The notes under the pieces are model-generated. The model did not search any database. It had not been told where the DNA came from and worked only from the letters and a program-made list of their open reading frames with translations. A stretch of 64,000 nucleotides of DNA from Desulfovibrio sp. X2 (GTDB lineage Bacteria > Desulfobacterota > Desulfovibrionia > Desulfovibrionales > Desulfovibrionaceae): NCBI RefSeq assembly GCF_000422205.1, contig NZ_ATHV01000019.1:1-64000 (forward strand), given 5' to 3'. The position numbers and the translations under genes were made by a program. Of this stretch, positions 8,958 through 19,143 are shown in pieces (positions within the stretch are counted from its first letter, which is position 1; each line of letters starts with the position of its first letter).

Positions 8958-10274
8958 ATGGCCTCTCTCGGAGTCGAGAATATCGGCAAGCTGCCGGAGC
9001 TGCGCAGGAAGCTGTTTTGGACCTTCGCGCTCCTGGCCTTCTACAGGGTCGGTATCCACATCCCGGTTCCCGGGGTGGATACCGCCGCCCTGTCGGAGTT
9101 CTTCAAGAGCGCCAGCAACACGCTCTTCGGGCTCTTTGACATGTTCTCCGGCGGCGGTCTGTCGCGGATCTCCATCTTCGCCCTGGGCATCATGCCCTAC
9201 ATCTCGGCCTCCATCATCATCCAGCTGCTCGGCGTGGTCAGTCCCGAACTGGCGCGCATGCAGAAGGAAGACGGGGCCCAGGGGCAGAAGAAGATCACAC
9301 AGTACACCCGTTACGGCACCGTGCTCATCACCCTGGTCCAGGGCATGGGCATCGCCATCGGCCTGGAGAGCATGACCAGCCCCACGGGTATGCCCGTGGT
9401 CCTTGCTCCCGGATGGGCCTTCCGCTTCACCACGGTCCTGACCCTGACCGCAGGCACGATCCTGATCATGTGGATCGGCGAGCAGATTACGGAAAAGGGA
9501 CTCGGCAACGGCATTTCGCTCATCATCTTCGCGGGTATCGTCGCCTCGCTGCCCCGTGCGTTGACGAACTCCTTCCGCCTCCTGTCCGCTGGCGAGCTGA
9601 GCCTCTTCGTGGCGCTCATCCTCGGCGCGATCATGCTCGGCGTGTTGGTGATCATCGTCTTCATCGAGCGCGGCCAGCGGCGCATACCCATCCAGTACGC
9701 CAAACGGCAGATGGGGCGGAAGATGTACGGCGGCCAGTCCTCGCACCTGCCGCTGCGCGTGAACACCGCGGGCGTCATTCCGCCGATCTTCGCCTCCTCG
9801 ATCCTGATGTTCCCGGGCACCATCGCCCAGTTCTCCGGCGTGAAGTGGCTGCAGCAGGCCGCCACCTGGTTCACGCCCTCGTCGGTCCTGTACAACGTCG
9901 TCTTCGTGGGCCTCATCGTCTTCTTCTGCTACTTCTACACCGCGATCATCTTCGATCCGAGCCAGATCGCGGACAATCTGAAGAAGGGCGGCGGCTTCAT
10001 TCCCGGTATCCGGCCCGGGGCGAAGACCAAGGAATACATCGACCGCGTGCTGGCGCGCATCACCCTGTGGGGCGCCCTGTACATCTCCGTGATCTGCGTC
10101 CTGCCGATGATCTTCATCACGCAGTTCAAGGTGCCTTTCTATTTCGGCGGCACGTCGCTTCTGATCGTCGTCGGCGTGGCCATGGATTTCATGGGCCAGC
10201 TTGAATCGCACCTCATTTCGCGCCAGTATCAGGGTCTGATGGACAAGGCCGGAAGGGTCAAGGGCAGGCGCTAG
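8958..10274 (+). CDS. secY: Protein translocase subunit SecY
   Basis: Central channel of the Sec translocon in the inner membrane, 438 residues with about ten hydrophobic segments. The plug and gate region reads VGIHIPVPGVDTAALSEF, then MPYISASIIIQLL; a conserved cytoplasmic loop reads ERGQRRIPIQYAKRQMGRK. It lies at the end of the spc block. The gene adk, often found between secY and map, is absent here. Confidence 0.98.
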   Translation: MASLGVENIGKLPELRRKLFWTFALLAFYRVGIHIPVPGVDTAALSEFFKSASNTLFGLFDMFSGGGLSRISIFALGIMPYISASIIIQLLGVVSPELARMQKEDGAQGQKKITQYTRYGTVLITLVQGMGIAIGLESMTSPTGMPVVLAPGWAFRFTTVLTLTAGTILIMWIGEQITEKGLGNGISLIIFAGIVASLPRALTNSFRLLSAGELSLFVALILGAIMLGVLVIIVFIERGQRRIPIQYAKRQMGRKMYGGQSSHLPLRVNTAGVIPPIFASSILMFPGTIAQFSGVKWLQQAATWFTPSSVLYNVVFVGLIVFFCYFYTAIIFDPSQIADNLKKGGGFIPGIRPGAKTKEYIDRVLARITLWGALYISVICVLPMIFITQFKVPFYFGGTSLLIVVGVAMDFMGQLESHLISRQYQGLMDKAGRVKGRR

Positions 10275-10276
10275 TA

Positions 10277-11038
10277 GTGAAGAAGTTCCGCGGCATCTTT
10301 ATTAAGAACGCCGCTGAAATCGGGCTTATGCGCGAGGCCAACCGTATCGTGGCCCGCATCCTGGACGCGCTCGAACAGGCGGTCCGTCCGGGGATCACGA
10401 CGATGTTCTTTGAAGATATCGCCCAGGAGAAATGCCGTGAGTTCGGGGTCAAACCCGCCTTCCAGGGATACCACGGCTTTCCCTACGCCCTGTGCTGCTC
10501 GGTGAACGAGGAGGTCGTCCACGGCTTCCCGTCCCAGCGGACGCTCGTCGAAGGAGACATCGTGAGCGTCGACATGGGCGTGGTCTACGAAGGGTTCTAC
10601 GGCGATTCCGCCAGGACCTTTACAGTGGGCGAAGTTTCGGCTACAGCTAACGCCCTTCTCGAAATCACCCGGGAATCGCTTTACCGGGGGATCGAGCAGG
10701 CGAGGCCAGGCAACGAGCTGTACGACATCTCCCGCGCCGTCCAGGAATACGTGGAGGGCAGGGGATTCAGTGTCGTACGGCGTTTTGTCGGCCACGGCAT
10801 AGGAAGGAGTCTGCACGAGAAGCCCGAGGTTCCGAACTTCGTGCCGTCGCGCTCGCCGTCCTTGCCGCTGAAGGCCGGGATGGTTCTGGCAATAGAGCCG
10901 ATGGTCACTGTCGGCTCGCCCGAGGTGAAGGTACTGGACGACAATTGGACCGCTGTCACCAGGGATGGAAGTTTGTCGGCTCATTTCGAGCATACCGTCG
11001 TGGTGACGGGAGAAGGTCCTGAGATATTGAGCCTGTGA
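10277..11038 (+). CDS. map: Methionine aminopeptidase, type I
   Basis: Removes the initiator methionine from nascent proteins. The five metal ligands are in place: [16 protein letters not shown] holds two Asp, [12 protein letters not shown] one His, AIEPMV and FEHTVVV one Glu each. Length 253 matches a type Ia enzyme without an N-terminal zinc domain. It uses a GTG start only two bases after the secY stop, so translation is likely coupled. Confidence 0.97.
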   Translation: MKKFRGIFIKNAAEIGLMREANRIVARILDALEQAVRPGITTMFFEDIAQEKCREFGVKPAFQGYHGFPYALCCSVNEEVVHGFPSQRTLVEGDIVSVDMGVVYEGFYGDSARTFTVGEVSATANALLEITRESLYRGIEQARPGNELYDISRAVQEYVEGRGFSVVRRFVGHGIGRSLHEKPEVPNFVPSRSPSLPLKAGMVLAIEPMVTVGSPEVKVLDDNWTAVTRDGSLSAHFEHTVVVTGEGPEILSL

Positions 11039-11069
11039 TGCGGGCACAAGACGACAGGGAGACAAGGTC

Positions 11070-11183
11070 ATGAAGGTGAGGCCGTCGGTCAAAAAGATTT
11101 GCCCCAAGTGCAAGATCATCAAACGCAAGGGCGTGCTGCGCGTCATTTGCGAAAACCCCAGGCACAAGCAGCGCCAGGGTTAA
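11070..11183 (+). CDS. rpmJ: 50S ribosomal protein L36
   Basis: A 37-residue protein, [20 protein letters not shown], with the zinc ligands C11, C14, C27 and H32 of the zinc-binding L36 form. It stands between map and rpsM; infA, which commonly sits here in other bacteria, is not present. AAGG lies just before the ATG. Too short for most gene finders but clear in sequence. Confidence 0.96.
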   Translation: MKVRPSVKKICPKCKIIKRKGVLRVICENPRHKQRQG

Positions 11184-11197
11184 GAGAGGTAGCTCAC

Positions 11198-11575
11198 GTG
11201 GCTCGTATCGCAGGAGTCGAACTGCCCAGGAACAAGCGGTTGGACATCGCTTTGACCTACATTTTCGGTATCGGTCGCACCACCGCGCTCAAGATCTGTG
11301 ACGCCACCGGCGTCGAGTGGAACAAGAACGCCGATGACCTGACCAACGACGAGGTCAACATTCTCCGCAAGGAGATCGAGACCACGCACAAGGTCGAGGG
11401 CGATCTTCGCCGCGACGTGACCGGGAATATCAAGCGGCTGATGGAAATCGGCTGCTATCGTGGCCTGCGCCATCGCAAGGGTCTTCCCGTGCGCGGCCAG
11501 AGCACGCACGCCAACGCCCGCACCCGCAAGGGACCGCGTCCGAGCGTTGTCGGGCGCAAGAAGAAAGGCAAGTAG
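11198..11575 (+). CDS. rpsM: 30S ribosomal protein S13
   Basis: Head protein contacting P-site tRNA and 5S-region bridges. It begins [20 protein letters not shown] and ends with the basic block [20 protein letters not shown]. The start is GTG 11198 with GAGAGG upstream, giving 125 residues as in the family; upstream frame continuation overlaps rpmJ. First of the alpha-operon genes with rpsK, rpsD, rpoA and rplQ. Confidence 0.97.
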   Translation: MARIAGVELPRNKRLDIALTYIFGIGRTTALKICDATGVEWNKNADDLTNDEVNILRKEIETTHKVEGDLRRDVTGNIKRLMEIGCYRGLRHRKGLPVRGQSTHANARTRKGPRPSVVGRKKKGK

Positions 11576-11627
11576 GCGTTTTTGCTTTCCGCGACGTTTC
11601 GCATAATTTCGACTTTGGAGTAGGGTC

Positions 11628-12017
11628 ATGGCCAAAGCGCGCCGTGTGACGAAGAAGAAAGAAAAGAAGAACATCCCGACTGGCATCGCCCATATCCAGG
11701 CGTCCTTCAACAACACCATCATCACCTTCACCGACATGAGGGGCAACGTGGTGTCCTGGGCGTCCTCGGGCGGCAGCGGGTTCAAGGGGTCGCGCAAGTC
11801 GACTCCTTTCGCCGCGCAGATCGCCGCCGAGACTGCCGCCAAGAAGGCGCAGGAGAACGGTATGCGTTCCGTCGGCATCCTGGTCAAAGGCCCCGGCGCC
11901 GGCCGTGAAGCGGCCATGCGTGCCATCAACAACGCTGGCTTCAAGGTCACCTTCATTCGCGACGTGACGCCCATTCCCCACAACGGCTGCCGTCCGCCGA
12001 AGCGCCGCCGCGTTTAA
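11628..12017 (+). CDS. rpsK: 30S ribosomal protein S11
   Basis: Small-subunit platform protein near the Shine-Dalgarno helix. [39 protein letters not shown] and the C-terminal [18 protein letters not shown] are diagnostic; length 129. A 52-base gap separates it from rpsM, the longest gap in the alpha block. Confidence 0.98.
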   Translation: MAKARRVTKKKEKKNIPTGIAHIQASFNNTIITFTDMRGNVVSWASSGGSGFKGSRKSTPFAAQIAAETAAKKAQENGMRSVGILVKGPGAGREAAMRAINNAGFKVTFIRDVTPIPHNGCRPPKRRRV

Positions 12018-12035
12018 CCGAGGGAGGATTAAGAG

Positions 12036-12662
12036 TTGGCTCGCTATGATGGTCCCAAATGCCGGGTGTGCCGCCGCGAAGGTGGCAAGCTCTTTCTGAA
12101 GGGCGACCGCTGCTACACTGACAAGTGCGCTTACGAGCGCCGTCCGTACGTCCCCGGCCAGCACGGCCGTGGCCGCGGCAAGATGAGCGACTACGCCGTC
12201 ATGCTGCGTGAGAAGCAGAAGGTCCGCCGCATGTATGGCGTGCTGGAGCACCAGTTCCGCCTGTATTTCCAGGAGGCCGACCGCCAGAAGGGCGTCACCG
12301 GTCACAACCTGCTGGCCCTGCTCGAGCAGCGGCTGGACAACGTTGTCTTCCGCATGGGCTTTGCAAACTCGCGCGACCAGGCCCGCCAGCTGGTGCGTCA
12401 CGGCATCTTCACGCTCAACAACCGTCGCGTGAACATCCCGTCCATGCAGGTGAAGCCCGGCGACGTCCTTCTCGTGCGCGAGGAGTCCCGCAAGGTCCCC
12501 GTCATTCAGGAGGCCCAGCAGGTCATCGCCCGCCGCGGCTGCCCCGAGTGGCTCGAGGTCGATGGCGAGAACTTCAAGGGCACTGTGAAGGCTTCGCCGC
12601 GCCGCGAGGACATCCAGCACCCCATCAACGAACAGCTCATCGTCGAGTTGTACTCCAAGTAA
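12036..12662 (+). CDS. rpsD: 30S ribosomal protein S4
   Basis: Primary 16S rRNA binder and fidelity protein. The N-terminal [20 protein letters not shown] and the S4 RNA-binding domain ([20 protein letters not shown] from about residue 94) identify it. Cys9, Cys12, Cys26 and Cys31 resemble the zinc-type S4. It uses a rare TTG start, supported by GGGAGGA ten bases upstream. Length 208. Confidence 0.97.
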   Translation: MARYDGPKCRVCRREGGKLFLKGDRCYTDKCAYERRPYVPGQHGRGRGKMSDYAVMLREKQKVRRMYGVLEHQFRLYFQEADRQKGVTGHNLLALLEQRLDNVVFRMGFANSRDQARQLVRHGIFTLNNRRVNIPSMQVKPGDVLLVREESRKVPVIQEAQQVIARRGCPEWLEVDGENFKGTVKASPRREDIQHPINEQLIVELYSK

Positions 12663-12671
12663 GGGGACACC

Positions 12672-13712
12672 ATGCTCATCCAGCAAGGCGACAAGCTTAT
12701 CAACACCCGGAACTGGTCCGAACTGGTCAAGCCCGAACAGCTGGTCAAGGATACCAAGTCGGGCAACACCTACGGCAAGTTCGTGTGCGAGCCGCTGGAG
12801 CGGGGCTTTGGCACCACCATCGGCAACGCGCTGCGCCGCGTGCTGCTGTCGTCCCTTCAGGGCGCCGCCATCGTCTCCGCCCGCATCGAGGGCGTGCAGC
12901 ACGAGTTCACGACCATCCCCGGCGTGATCGAGGATGTCACTGACATCGTGCTGAACCTCAAGATGGTCCGCCTGGCCATGGCCACCGAGGAGCCGCAGAC
13001 CCTCGTCCTGCACGCCAACAAGAAGGGCCAGGTGACTGCCTCCGCGATCAAGGAGACGCACAACGTGCGTGTCCTGAACCCGGACCAGCACATCGCAACC
13101 CTGTCCGACGACGTGGAGTTCAAGGTCACGCTCGAGGTGCAGATGGGCAAGGGCTACGTTCCGGCCGAGATGCACGATCAGACCCAGGAGATCGGCCTGA
13201 TCGCCCTGGACGCCAGCTTCTCCCCCGTGAAGAAGGTGGCCTACGCGGTGGAGCAGGCCCGTGTCGGTCAGATGACCAACTACGACAAGCTCATCCTCGA
13301 GGTCTGGACCGACGGTTCCGTGAGCCCCGAGGACGCCATCGCCTACAGCGCGAAGATCCTCAAGGACCAGCTCTCGATCTTCATCAACTTCGACGAGCAG
13401 ACCAGCGAGGACGAGCGTTCGGGCCACGCGGGCTCGGGCGAGGAGAACGAGAACCTCTTCAAGTCCATCGACGAGCTCGAACTCTCCGTGCGCGCCACCA
13501 ACTGCCTGAAGAGCGCCAACATCCGCTACGTGGGCGAACTGGTGCAGCGCGGTGAGAACGAGATGCTGAAGACCAAGAACTTCGGCCGCAAGTCGCTGGA
13601 GGAGATCCGCCGCGTCCTGGACAACATGGGCCTGGAATTCGGGGTCAAGATCGACAATTTCGAGGAAAAACTCCAGGAATGGCTGAAGAGGAAAGAGAAC
13701 AATGAGGCATAA
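12672..13712 (+). CDS. rpoA: RNA polymerase subunit alpha
   Basis: Assembly platform of RNA polymerase, 346 residues. The N-terminal domain has [20 protein letters not shown] and the conserved [10 protein letters not shown] helix; the C-terminal domain (about residues 265-335) has [20 protein letters not shown], which binds UP elements and activators. An acidic linker with [11 protein letters not shown] joins the two. Its last 11 bases overlap the start of rplQ. Confidence 0.98.
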   Translation: MLIQQGDKLINTRNWSELVKPEQLVKDTKSGNTYGKFVCEPLERGFGTTIGNALRRVLLSSLQGAAIVSARIEGVQHEFTTIPGVIEDVTDIVLNLKMVRLAMATEEPQTLVLHANKKGQVTASAIKETHNVRVLNPDQHIATLSDDVEFKVTLEVQMGKGYVPAEMHDQTQEIGLIALDASFSPVKKVAYAVEQARVGQMTNYDKLILEVWTDGSVSPEDAIAYSAKILKDQLSIFINFDEQTSEDERSGHAGSGEENENLFKSIDELELSVRATNCLKSANIRYVGELVQRGENEMLKTKNFGRKSLEEIRRVLDNMGLEFGVKIDNFEEKLQEWLKRKENNEA

Positions 13713-14253
13713 GAAGTCCGGAAAGAAACTCGGGATGCAGCCCTCCCACCGCAATGCCATGTTCCGGAACATGGCCCGTTCCCTGGTGATCCACGGTCGC
13801 ATCCGCACCACCGTGATCCGCGCCAAGGAGCTGCGCAAGGTGGCCGACGGCCTCATCACCCTGGCGCTCAGGAACGACCTGCACGCCCGTCGCCAGGCCT
13901 ACAAGGTCCTGGAGAACCACCAGCTGGTGCAGAAGCTCTTCGACGAGATCGGTCCCAAGTTCACCGGCGTGCCCGGCGGCTTCACCCGCATCGTCAAGCT
14001 CGGCGAGCCCCGCAAGGGCGACAACGCCCCCCTGGCGCTGATCGAGTTCGCCGCTCCCGAGGCTGCGCCCGAGGCCAAGAAGGCTGCCCCCAAGAAGGCC
14101 GCCGCCAGGAAGGCCCCCAAGGCCGAGGCAGCTCCTGAAGCTGCCGCCGAGGAGAAGCCCAAGAAGAAGGCCGCTCCCCGGAAGAAGGCCGCTGCCGCCG
14201 AGGCTCCCGCCGAGGCGTCCGAAGCCCCCGCCGAGGAGCCCAAGGCCGAGTAG
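13702..14253 (+). CDS. rplQ: 50S ribosomal protein L17 with long Ala/Lys/Glu-rich tail
   Basis: The first ~120 residues are normal L17 ([20 protein letters not shown], then [16 protein letters not shown]). Residues from about 120 to 183 form a low-complexity tail of Ala, Lys, Pro and Glu (for example [16 protein letters not shown]), so the protein is about 60 residues longer than the common form. The tail looks like a histone-H1-type disordered extension; its role is unknown. Last gene of the operon, 11 bases inside the end of rpoA. Confidence 0.95.
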   Translation: MRHKKSGKKLGMQPSHRNAMFRNMARSLVIHGRIRTTVIRAKELRKVADGLITLALRNDLHARRQAYKVLENHQLVQKLFDEIGPKFTGVPGGFTRIVKLGEPRKGDNAPLALIEFAAPEAAPEAKKAAPKKAAARKAPKAEAAPEAAAEEKPKKKAAPRKKAAAAEAPAEASEAPAEEPKAE

Positions 14254-14296
14254 CTGACATGTCCCGGCTCCGCGCGAGTCAGGATGGCAAATAGAA

Positions 14297-14322
14297 AAAA
14301 GGCAGGCTTCGGCCTGCCTTTT
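14297..14322 (+). terminator. Intrinsic terminator of the ribosomal operon
   Basis: GGCAGGC (14301-14307), loop TTCG, GCCTGCC (14312-14318), then TTTT. The stem extends through four A:T pairs on each side, so it could work on both strands. It lies 44 bases after rplQ and about 40 before the LysR gene. Confidence 0.85.
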
Positions 14323-14363
14323 CTATTTTCTTATTTGCGATCTTGATGTATTCCATCAAGCTT

Positions 14364-15281
14364 ATGGATATCAGGAGACTCGAAGCGTTCTGCAAGGTCT
14401 ACGAGCTGGCGAGCTTTTCCAAGGCAGGTCAGGAACTTTTTCTCTCCCAGCCGACCATCAGCTCGCACATCTCGGTTCTGGAGGAGGAGCTCGGCGTTAA
14501 GCTCTTCGACCGCATGGGCAGGACAGTGCTGCCCACGCAGGCGGGGGAGCTCCTCTACGGCCACGTCAAGGAGGCCTTCCGCAGCCTGACCAGTGCCCGC
14601 GCGGAAATCCAGCTCCTCCTGGACAAGGTCGGCGGCGATCTGGTCGTCGGCGCGAGCACCATACCTGCCCACTACATCCTGCCCGAGCTTCTGCGGGGCT
14701 TCCTCGAGGCCTATCCCGAGGTCGCCGTGCACATGGAGGTCTCGGATTCAGGAGGGATCATCGAGCAGGTGGTGGACGGCCGCCTCATCTGCGGCATCGT
14801 CGGCGCCGCTGTGGAGCATCCCGACCTGCTCTTCGACAAGATCATGGACGACGACGTGGTGCTCATCGCTCCGCCCTCCCTGGCCCCCAAGGACGGACAG
14901 GCCGCCGCTCTGGACCAGCTGCGCGCCTGGCCCTGGATCATGCGCGAGCGGGGCTCGGGCACGCGCAAGGCGCTCGAGATCGCCTTGCAGCGCCAGGGGC
15001 TCGGGCTGTTCGAGCTGCGCGTGGCGGTCTCGGCCGTGAGCACCGAGGCCGTGATCCAGTGCGTGCGCCTCGGGCTCGGCGTCTCCGTGACCTCGCGCCT
15101 TGCCGCACGTCCCTTCCTCGAGCGCGGGGAGATCGTTTCCGTGCCCGTGACCGGACTGGACATGGCCAGGCAGTTCTGGCTCGTGCGCAACTCCAAGCGC
15201 AGCCTGATGCCCGCCTACCGCTATTTCGTCCGCCACGTCCTGGACACGGCCGCGCGCGGCACCCTCGGAGACGCCTCATGA
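14364..15281 (+). CDS. Selenium-associated LysR-family transcriptional regulator
   Basis: A 305-residue LysR protein: N-terminal winged HTH from residue 1 (MDIRRLEAFCKVYELASFSK, then LFLSQPTISSHISVLEEEL), then a CysB-type effector domain from about residue 90. Its stop overlaps the start of selD in ATGA (15278-15281), which is why I link it to selenium metabolism; LysR proteins of this type next to selD are a known arrangement. The start could also be ATG 14346 or TTG 14343; the chosen ATG matches where LysR domains usually begin. No clear SD. Ligand unknown. Confidence 0.85.
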   Translation: MDIRRLEAFCKVYELASFSKAGQELFLSQPTISSHISVLEEELGVKLFDRMGRTVLPTQAGELLYGHVKEAFRSLTSARAEIQLLLDKVGGDLVVGASTIPAHYILPELLRGFLEAYPEVAVHMEVSDSGGIIEQVVDGRLICGIVGAAVEHPDLLFDKIMDDDVVLIAPPSLAPKDGQAAALDQLRAWPWIMRERGSGTRKALEIALQRQGLGLFELRVAVSAVSTEAVIQCVRLGLGVSVTSRLAARPFLERGEIVSVPVTGLDMARQFWLVRNSKRSLMPAYRYFVRHVLDTAARGTLGDAS

Positions 15282-16327
15282 GCCGCATCACGCTGGTCGA
15301 CAAGGTCAAGGCCGCTGGTTGAGCCGCCAAGATTCCTCCCGGGGATCTGGAGGAAGTCCTGGCCATGCTCGGTCCCGCGCCTCTTGACGCGCGCATCCTG
15401 GTCGGCACCTCGGGCAACGAGGACGCCGCGATCATCGCCTTCCCGGGCGGCAAGGCCCTGGTGCAGACCCTCGACTTCTTCACGCCCATCGTCGACGATC
15501 CCTATTCCTTCGGCCAGATAGCAGCGGCCAACGCCCTGTCGGACGTCTACGCCATGGGTGGCGAGCCCCTGTCCGCCATGAACATCGTCTGCTTCCCGAT
15601 CAAGACCCTGCCGCATGACGTGCTGGCCGACATCCTGCGCGGCGGCCGCGACAAGATCCTCGAGGCCGGGGCCGTGCTCGCGGGCGGACACAGCGTGGAG
15701 GACGACGAGATCAAGTACGGCCTGTCGGTCTCGGGCATCATCGATCCCGAGCGCGTGGCCACGAACAAGGGGCTTCGCCCGGGCGACCGCCTGGTGCTGA
15801 CCAAGCCCCTCGGCACGGGCATCCTGGCGACCGGGCTCAAGGCCCGCTGGAGCGGGAGCGCGCGTTTCGAGGAGCTGCTCGTGCGCTGGGCCGCGCATCT
15901 GAACGCCGCGGGCGGGCGGGTCATCCGCGAGCTGGGGCTCAAGGCGGCCACGGACGTGACCGGCTTCGGCCTGGGCGGCCATCTCCTCGAGATGGCCCAT
16001 GCATCGGGCGTGGCCGTGCGCCTCTTCGTCAGGGAGGTGCCCATGCTCGAGGAGGCGCTGGAGCTGGCCGCCATGGGCCTCGTCCCGATGGGCAGCCACG
16101 CCAACAGGAGCTTCTGTTCCACGGCCGTGCGCGTGGAGCAGGGCATAGAGCCCGTGCGCGCGGACCTCGTCTTCGACGCCCAGACCTCGGGCGGCCTGGT
16201 CCTGGCCGTGCCGGAGGAGCTTCTGCCGCGCGCCCTGTCCATGCTCGGCGAGGCAGGCGAGATGGCCGCTGTCATCGGCCAGGTCCTGCCTACTGACGAT
16301 CTCCCCGCGCGTCTCGTTCTTTCCTGA
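15278..16327 (+). CDS. selD: Selenophosphate synthase containing selenocysteine (UGA read through)
   Basis: Makes selenophosphate from selenide and ATP, the selenium donor for Sec-tRNA. The frame opens with MSRITLVDKVKAAG, meets an in-frame TGA at 15320-15322 (residue 15, the catalytic Cys/Sec position), and goes on AAKIPPGDLEEVL without another stop for 349 codons. Upstream and downstream parts both match SelD (TSGNEDAAIIAF, LTKPLGTGILATG, TDVTGFGLGGHLLEMA). A hairpin 10 bases after the TGA fits a bacterial SECIS. A gene finder would begin at ATG 15365 and lose the active site. Overlaps the LysR stop by four bases. Confidence 0.93.
15333..15355 (+). promoter_or_regulatory. Putative bacterial SECIS hairpin in selD
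   Basis: TTCCTCC (15333-15339), nine-base loop CGGGGATCT, GGAGGAA (15349-15355): seven perfect pairs starting 10 bases after the UGA codon, the spacing expected for the SelB-binding element. The loop contains GG near its 5' side. Pairing is seen; SelB binding is inferred. Confidence 0.7.
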
Positions 16328-16363
16328 TCCTCCGCTCCTGGCCCTTCGGGCCCAGTCCAGGAC

Positions 16364-16401
16364 AAAAGAAAGCCCGCTGGCCTCGGTTCGAGGCGGCGGG
16401 C
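16364..16401 (-). terminator. Intrinsic terminator downstream of the tetR gene
   Basis: On the minus strand a GC-rich hairpin (GCCCGCCGCCTCG, short loop, CGAGGCCAGCGGGC; plus positions 16372-16401) is followed by TTTCTTTT. It lies 58 bases past the tetR stop. selD reads into the same hairpin from the other side but has no U-run there. Confidence 0.7.
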
Positions 16402-16459
16402 ATCATTTCGCGTGTTCTGCCGTCAGGCAGGCGCGCCGGGGTGCGTTTTCAGGTACCCC

Positions 16460-17038
16460 TCAGGCAGGCAACGTCAGACGGGCGCGGACGAAGGTGGCGG
16501 CTTCCTTGTGCAGCACGCCCAGGGGCTCTCCATGGGAGATGTGCATGCGCGCGGCTCCGACCAGGGTGGCGTAGATGATCGTCGCGGTGGCGTGGACGTC
16601 CTCGATGTTGATGGAGCCGTCGCGCTGCCCCCTGTCCAGTGCGTCCTCCAGGAGCTGGAGATAGCGCAGGTGCAGGAGCTTCAGGTCGGCATTGGGAAAG
16701 GCATCCACGTCCAGGGTGTCGTAGGCCGTATTCTTCAGCATGAGCTGAAATTCGTTGCGATGCGATTCCAAGGAGTCGAAGAACGTGTCCACGAAAGCGA
16801 CTGCGGCCTGCAGGCCGTCCGGGCTCGGGCCCAGCCCCTTGAGCGTGGATTTGTAGAGCGAGTAGAGGATGCGCCAGGTGACGATGAAGAGCAGGTTTTC
16901 CTTGTTCTTGAAATGATAGATGATCGTCCCGCCGGCAACACCCGCGATCTTGGCGATTTCCGCCACCGGGGTGTTCTCGTATCCCTTCTCCGCGAACAAC
17001 GTCTGTGCCGCGTCCACGATCGCCTTTATTTTGCCCAT
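16460..17038 (-). CDS. TetR/AcrR-family transcriptional regulator
   Basis: 192 residues. The N-terminal HTH is visible as AAQTLFAEKGYENTPVAEIA then KIAGVAGGTIIYHFKNKENL (residues about 9-48), typical of TetR repressors; the rest is an all-helical ligand domain. The gene stands alone between convergent selD and malic enzyme. Its upstream region has a good promoter overlapped by a perfect palindrome, so autorepression is likely. The ligand and any other targets cannot be told from sequence. Confidence 0.9.
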   Translation of the reverse strand: MGKIKAIVDAAQTLFAEKGYENTPVAEIAKIAGVAGGTIIYHFKNKENLLFIVTWRILYSLYKSTLKGLGPSPDGLQAAVAFVDTFFDSLESHRNEFQLMLKNTAYDTLDVDAFPNADLKLLHLRYLQLLEDALDRGQRDGSINIEDVHATATIIYATLVGAARMHISHGEPLGVLHKEAATFVRARLTLPA

Positions 17039-17089
17039 GCCTCACCTGGAGTCATCTCGGCCGGCGCAACGGCCGCCACGCCGGAAAGT

Positions 17090-17110
17090 AGGGTCCTTAA
17101 CTAGGACCCT
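17090..17110. promoter_or_regulatory. Palindromic operator of the tetR promoter
   Basis: AGGGTCCT-TAACT-AGGACCCT: eight-base perfect inverted repeat with a five-base centre, overlapping the -10 box of the tetR promoter and lying about 52 bases before its start codon. Size and placement fit a TetR-family autoregulatory operator; binding by this TetR is inferred. Confidence 0.7.
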
Positions 17111-17126
17111 GGACAATATTTGTCAA
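17098..17126 (-). promoter_or_regulatory. Sigma-70 promoter of tetR
   Basis: Minus strand: -35 TTGACA (17121-17126), 17-base spacer, -10 TAGTTA (17098-17103). Consensus -35 and ideal spacing. The operator palindrome covers the -10. Confidence 0.7.
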
Positions 17127-17234
17127 TTGCCGTCCGGGGTTGACGGTTCTTTGAACTCTACCCCCCGGCGCGGGCGGTGGGAATGATATTTATGCATCCG
17201 CGGGGATAGGCGTGCAAACGGGAATACGGCGGGC

Positions 17235-17269
17235 AAAAAAAACGGGAGGCGGCGCAGGGCCGCCTCCCG
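17235..17269 (-). terminator. Intrinsic terminator of the malic enzyme gene
   Basis: Minus strand: CGGGAGGCGGC, five-base loop, GCCGCCTCCCG (17243-17269), then eight T (17235-17242). An eleven-pair perfect stem and long U-run make this a strong terminator, 26 bases after the stop. Confidence 0.92.
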
Positions 17270-17294
17270 GTGTGGAGGGCGAAGGGAAGGGAGC

Positions 17295-18614
<1,320 letters not shown>

Positions 18615-18682
18615 CGGACACCTCCAGTTGGTGGGCGGGCGGGGAAAATTTCCCCCCCGCGCGGTTGGAAAGAGAGGACTGC

Positions 18683-18711
18683 ACGCTACAAAAGCGCCCA
18701 AAAGATGTAAA
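18683..18711 (-). promoter_or_regulatory. Possible promoter of the malic enzyme gene
   Basis: Minus strand TTTACA (18706-18711), 17-base spacer, TAGCGT (18683-18688), about 70 bases before the start codon. -35 is good, -10 is weak. Confidence 0.4.
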
Positions 18712-18828
18712 GAGCATATGGCCGACGCCCAGGAAGGCAGGCCTTGCCTTGCTTCCCGGGTGGTCGTACATCTGCCTCACAGGGTGCTCGAGGGCAAATT
18801 GATCGGGCAACCAACCAAGGAGGGTCCA

Positions 18829-19143
18829 ATGAGCGTTCTGGCGGAACTTTCGATATTCCCCGTCGGTCTCGGCGATAGCCTGTCCGAGCATGTGGCCGGG
18901 GCCGTGCGCATCATCCGCGAAAGCGGCCTGGCGCATGAATTCGGGCCCATGGGCACCTGCATCGAGGGCGAATGGGGCGAGGTCATGGACGTGGTCGGCC
19001 GCTGCCACGCGGCCATGCGCGAGCGCTCCGCGCGCGTCTACATGACGCTCAAGGTGGATTCGCGCGAGGGGCAGGCAGGCCGCCTGAGCTCCAAGATCGC
19101 CTCGGTCGAGGGCCATCTGGCGGCCAGGGAGAAGGGCGAATGA
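18829..19143 (+). CDS. MTH1187/YkoF-type thiamine-binding protein
   Basis: 104 residues beginning MSVLAELSIFPVGLGDSLSE, matching the small MTH1187-like family (ferredoxin-like fold; members bind thiamine or its pyrimidine part). The typical HEFGPMGTCIEGEWGEVMDV stretch is present near residue 36. Start ATG 18829 follows GGAGGG; an upstream open frame exists but has no support. Its TGA overlaps the ATG of thiE (ATGA), and this coupling supports a thiamine role, perhaps as a carrier or sensor. Confidence 0.85.
   Translation: MSVLAELSIFPVGLGDSLSEHVAGAVRIIRESGLAHEFGPMGTCIEGEWGEVMDVVGRCHAAMRERSARVYMTLKVDSREGQAGRLSSKIASVEGHLAAREKGE

Noticed and set aside
18615-18828. TPP riboswitch before the MTH1187-like/thiE pair
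   Set aside because: The conserved CUGAGA and ACCUGA-type core elements were not found in this stretch.
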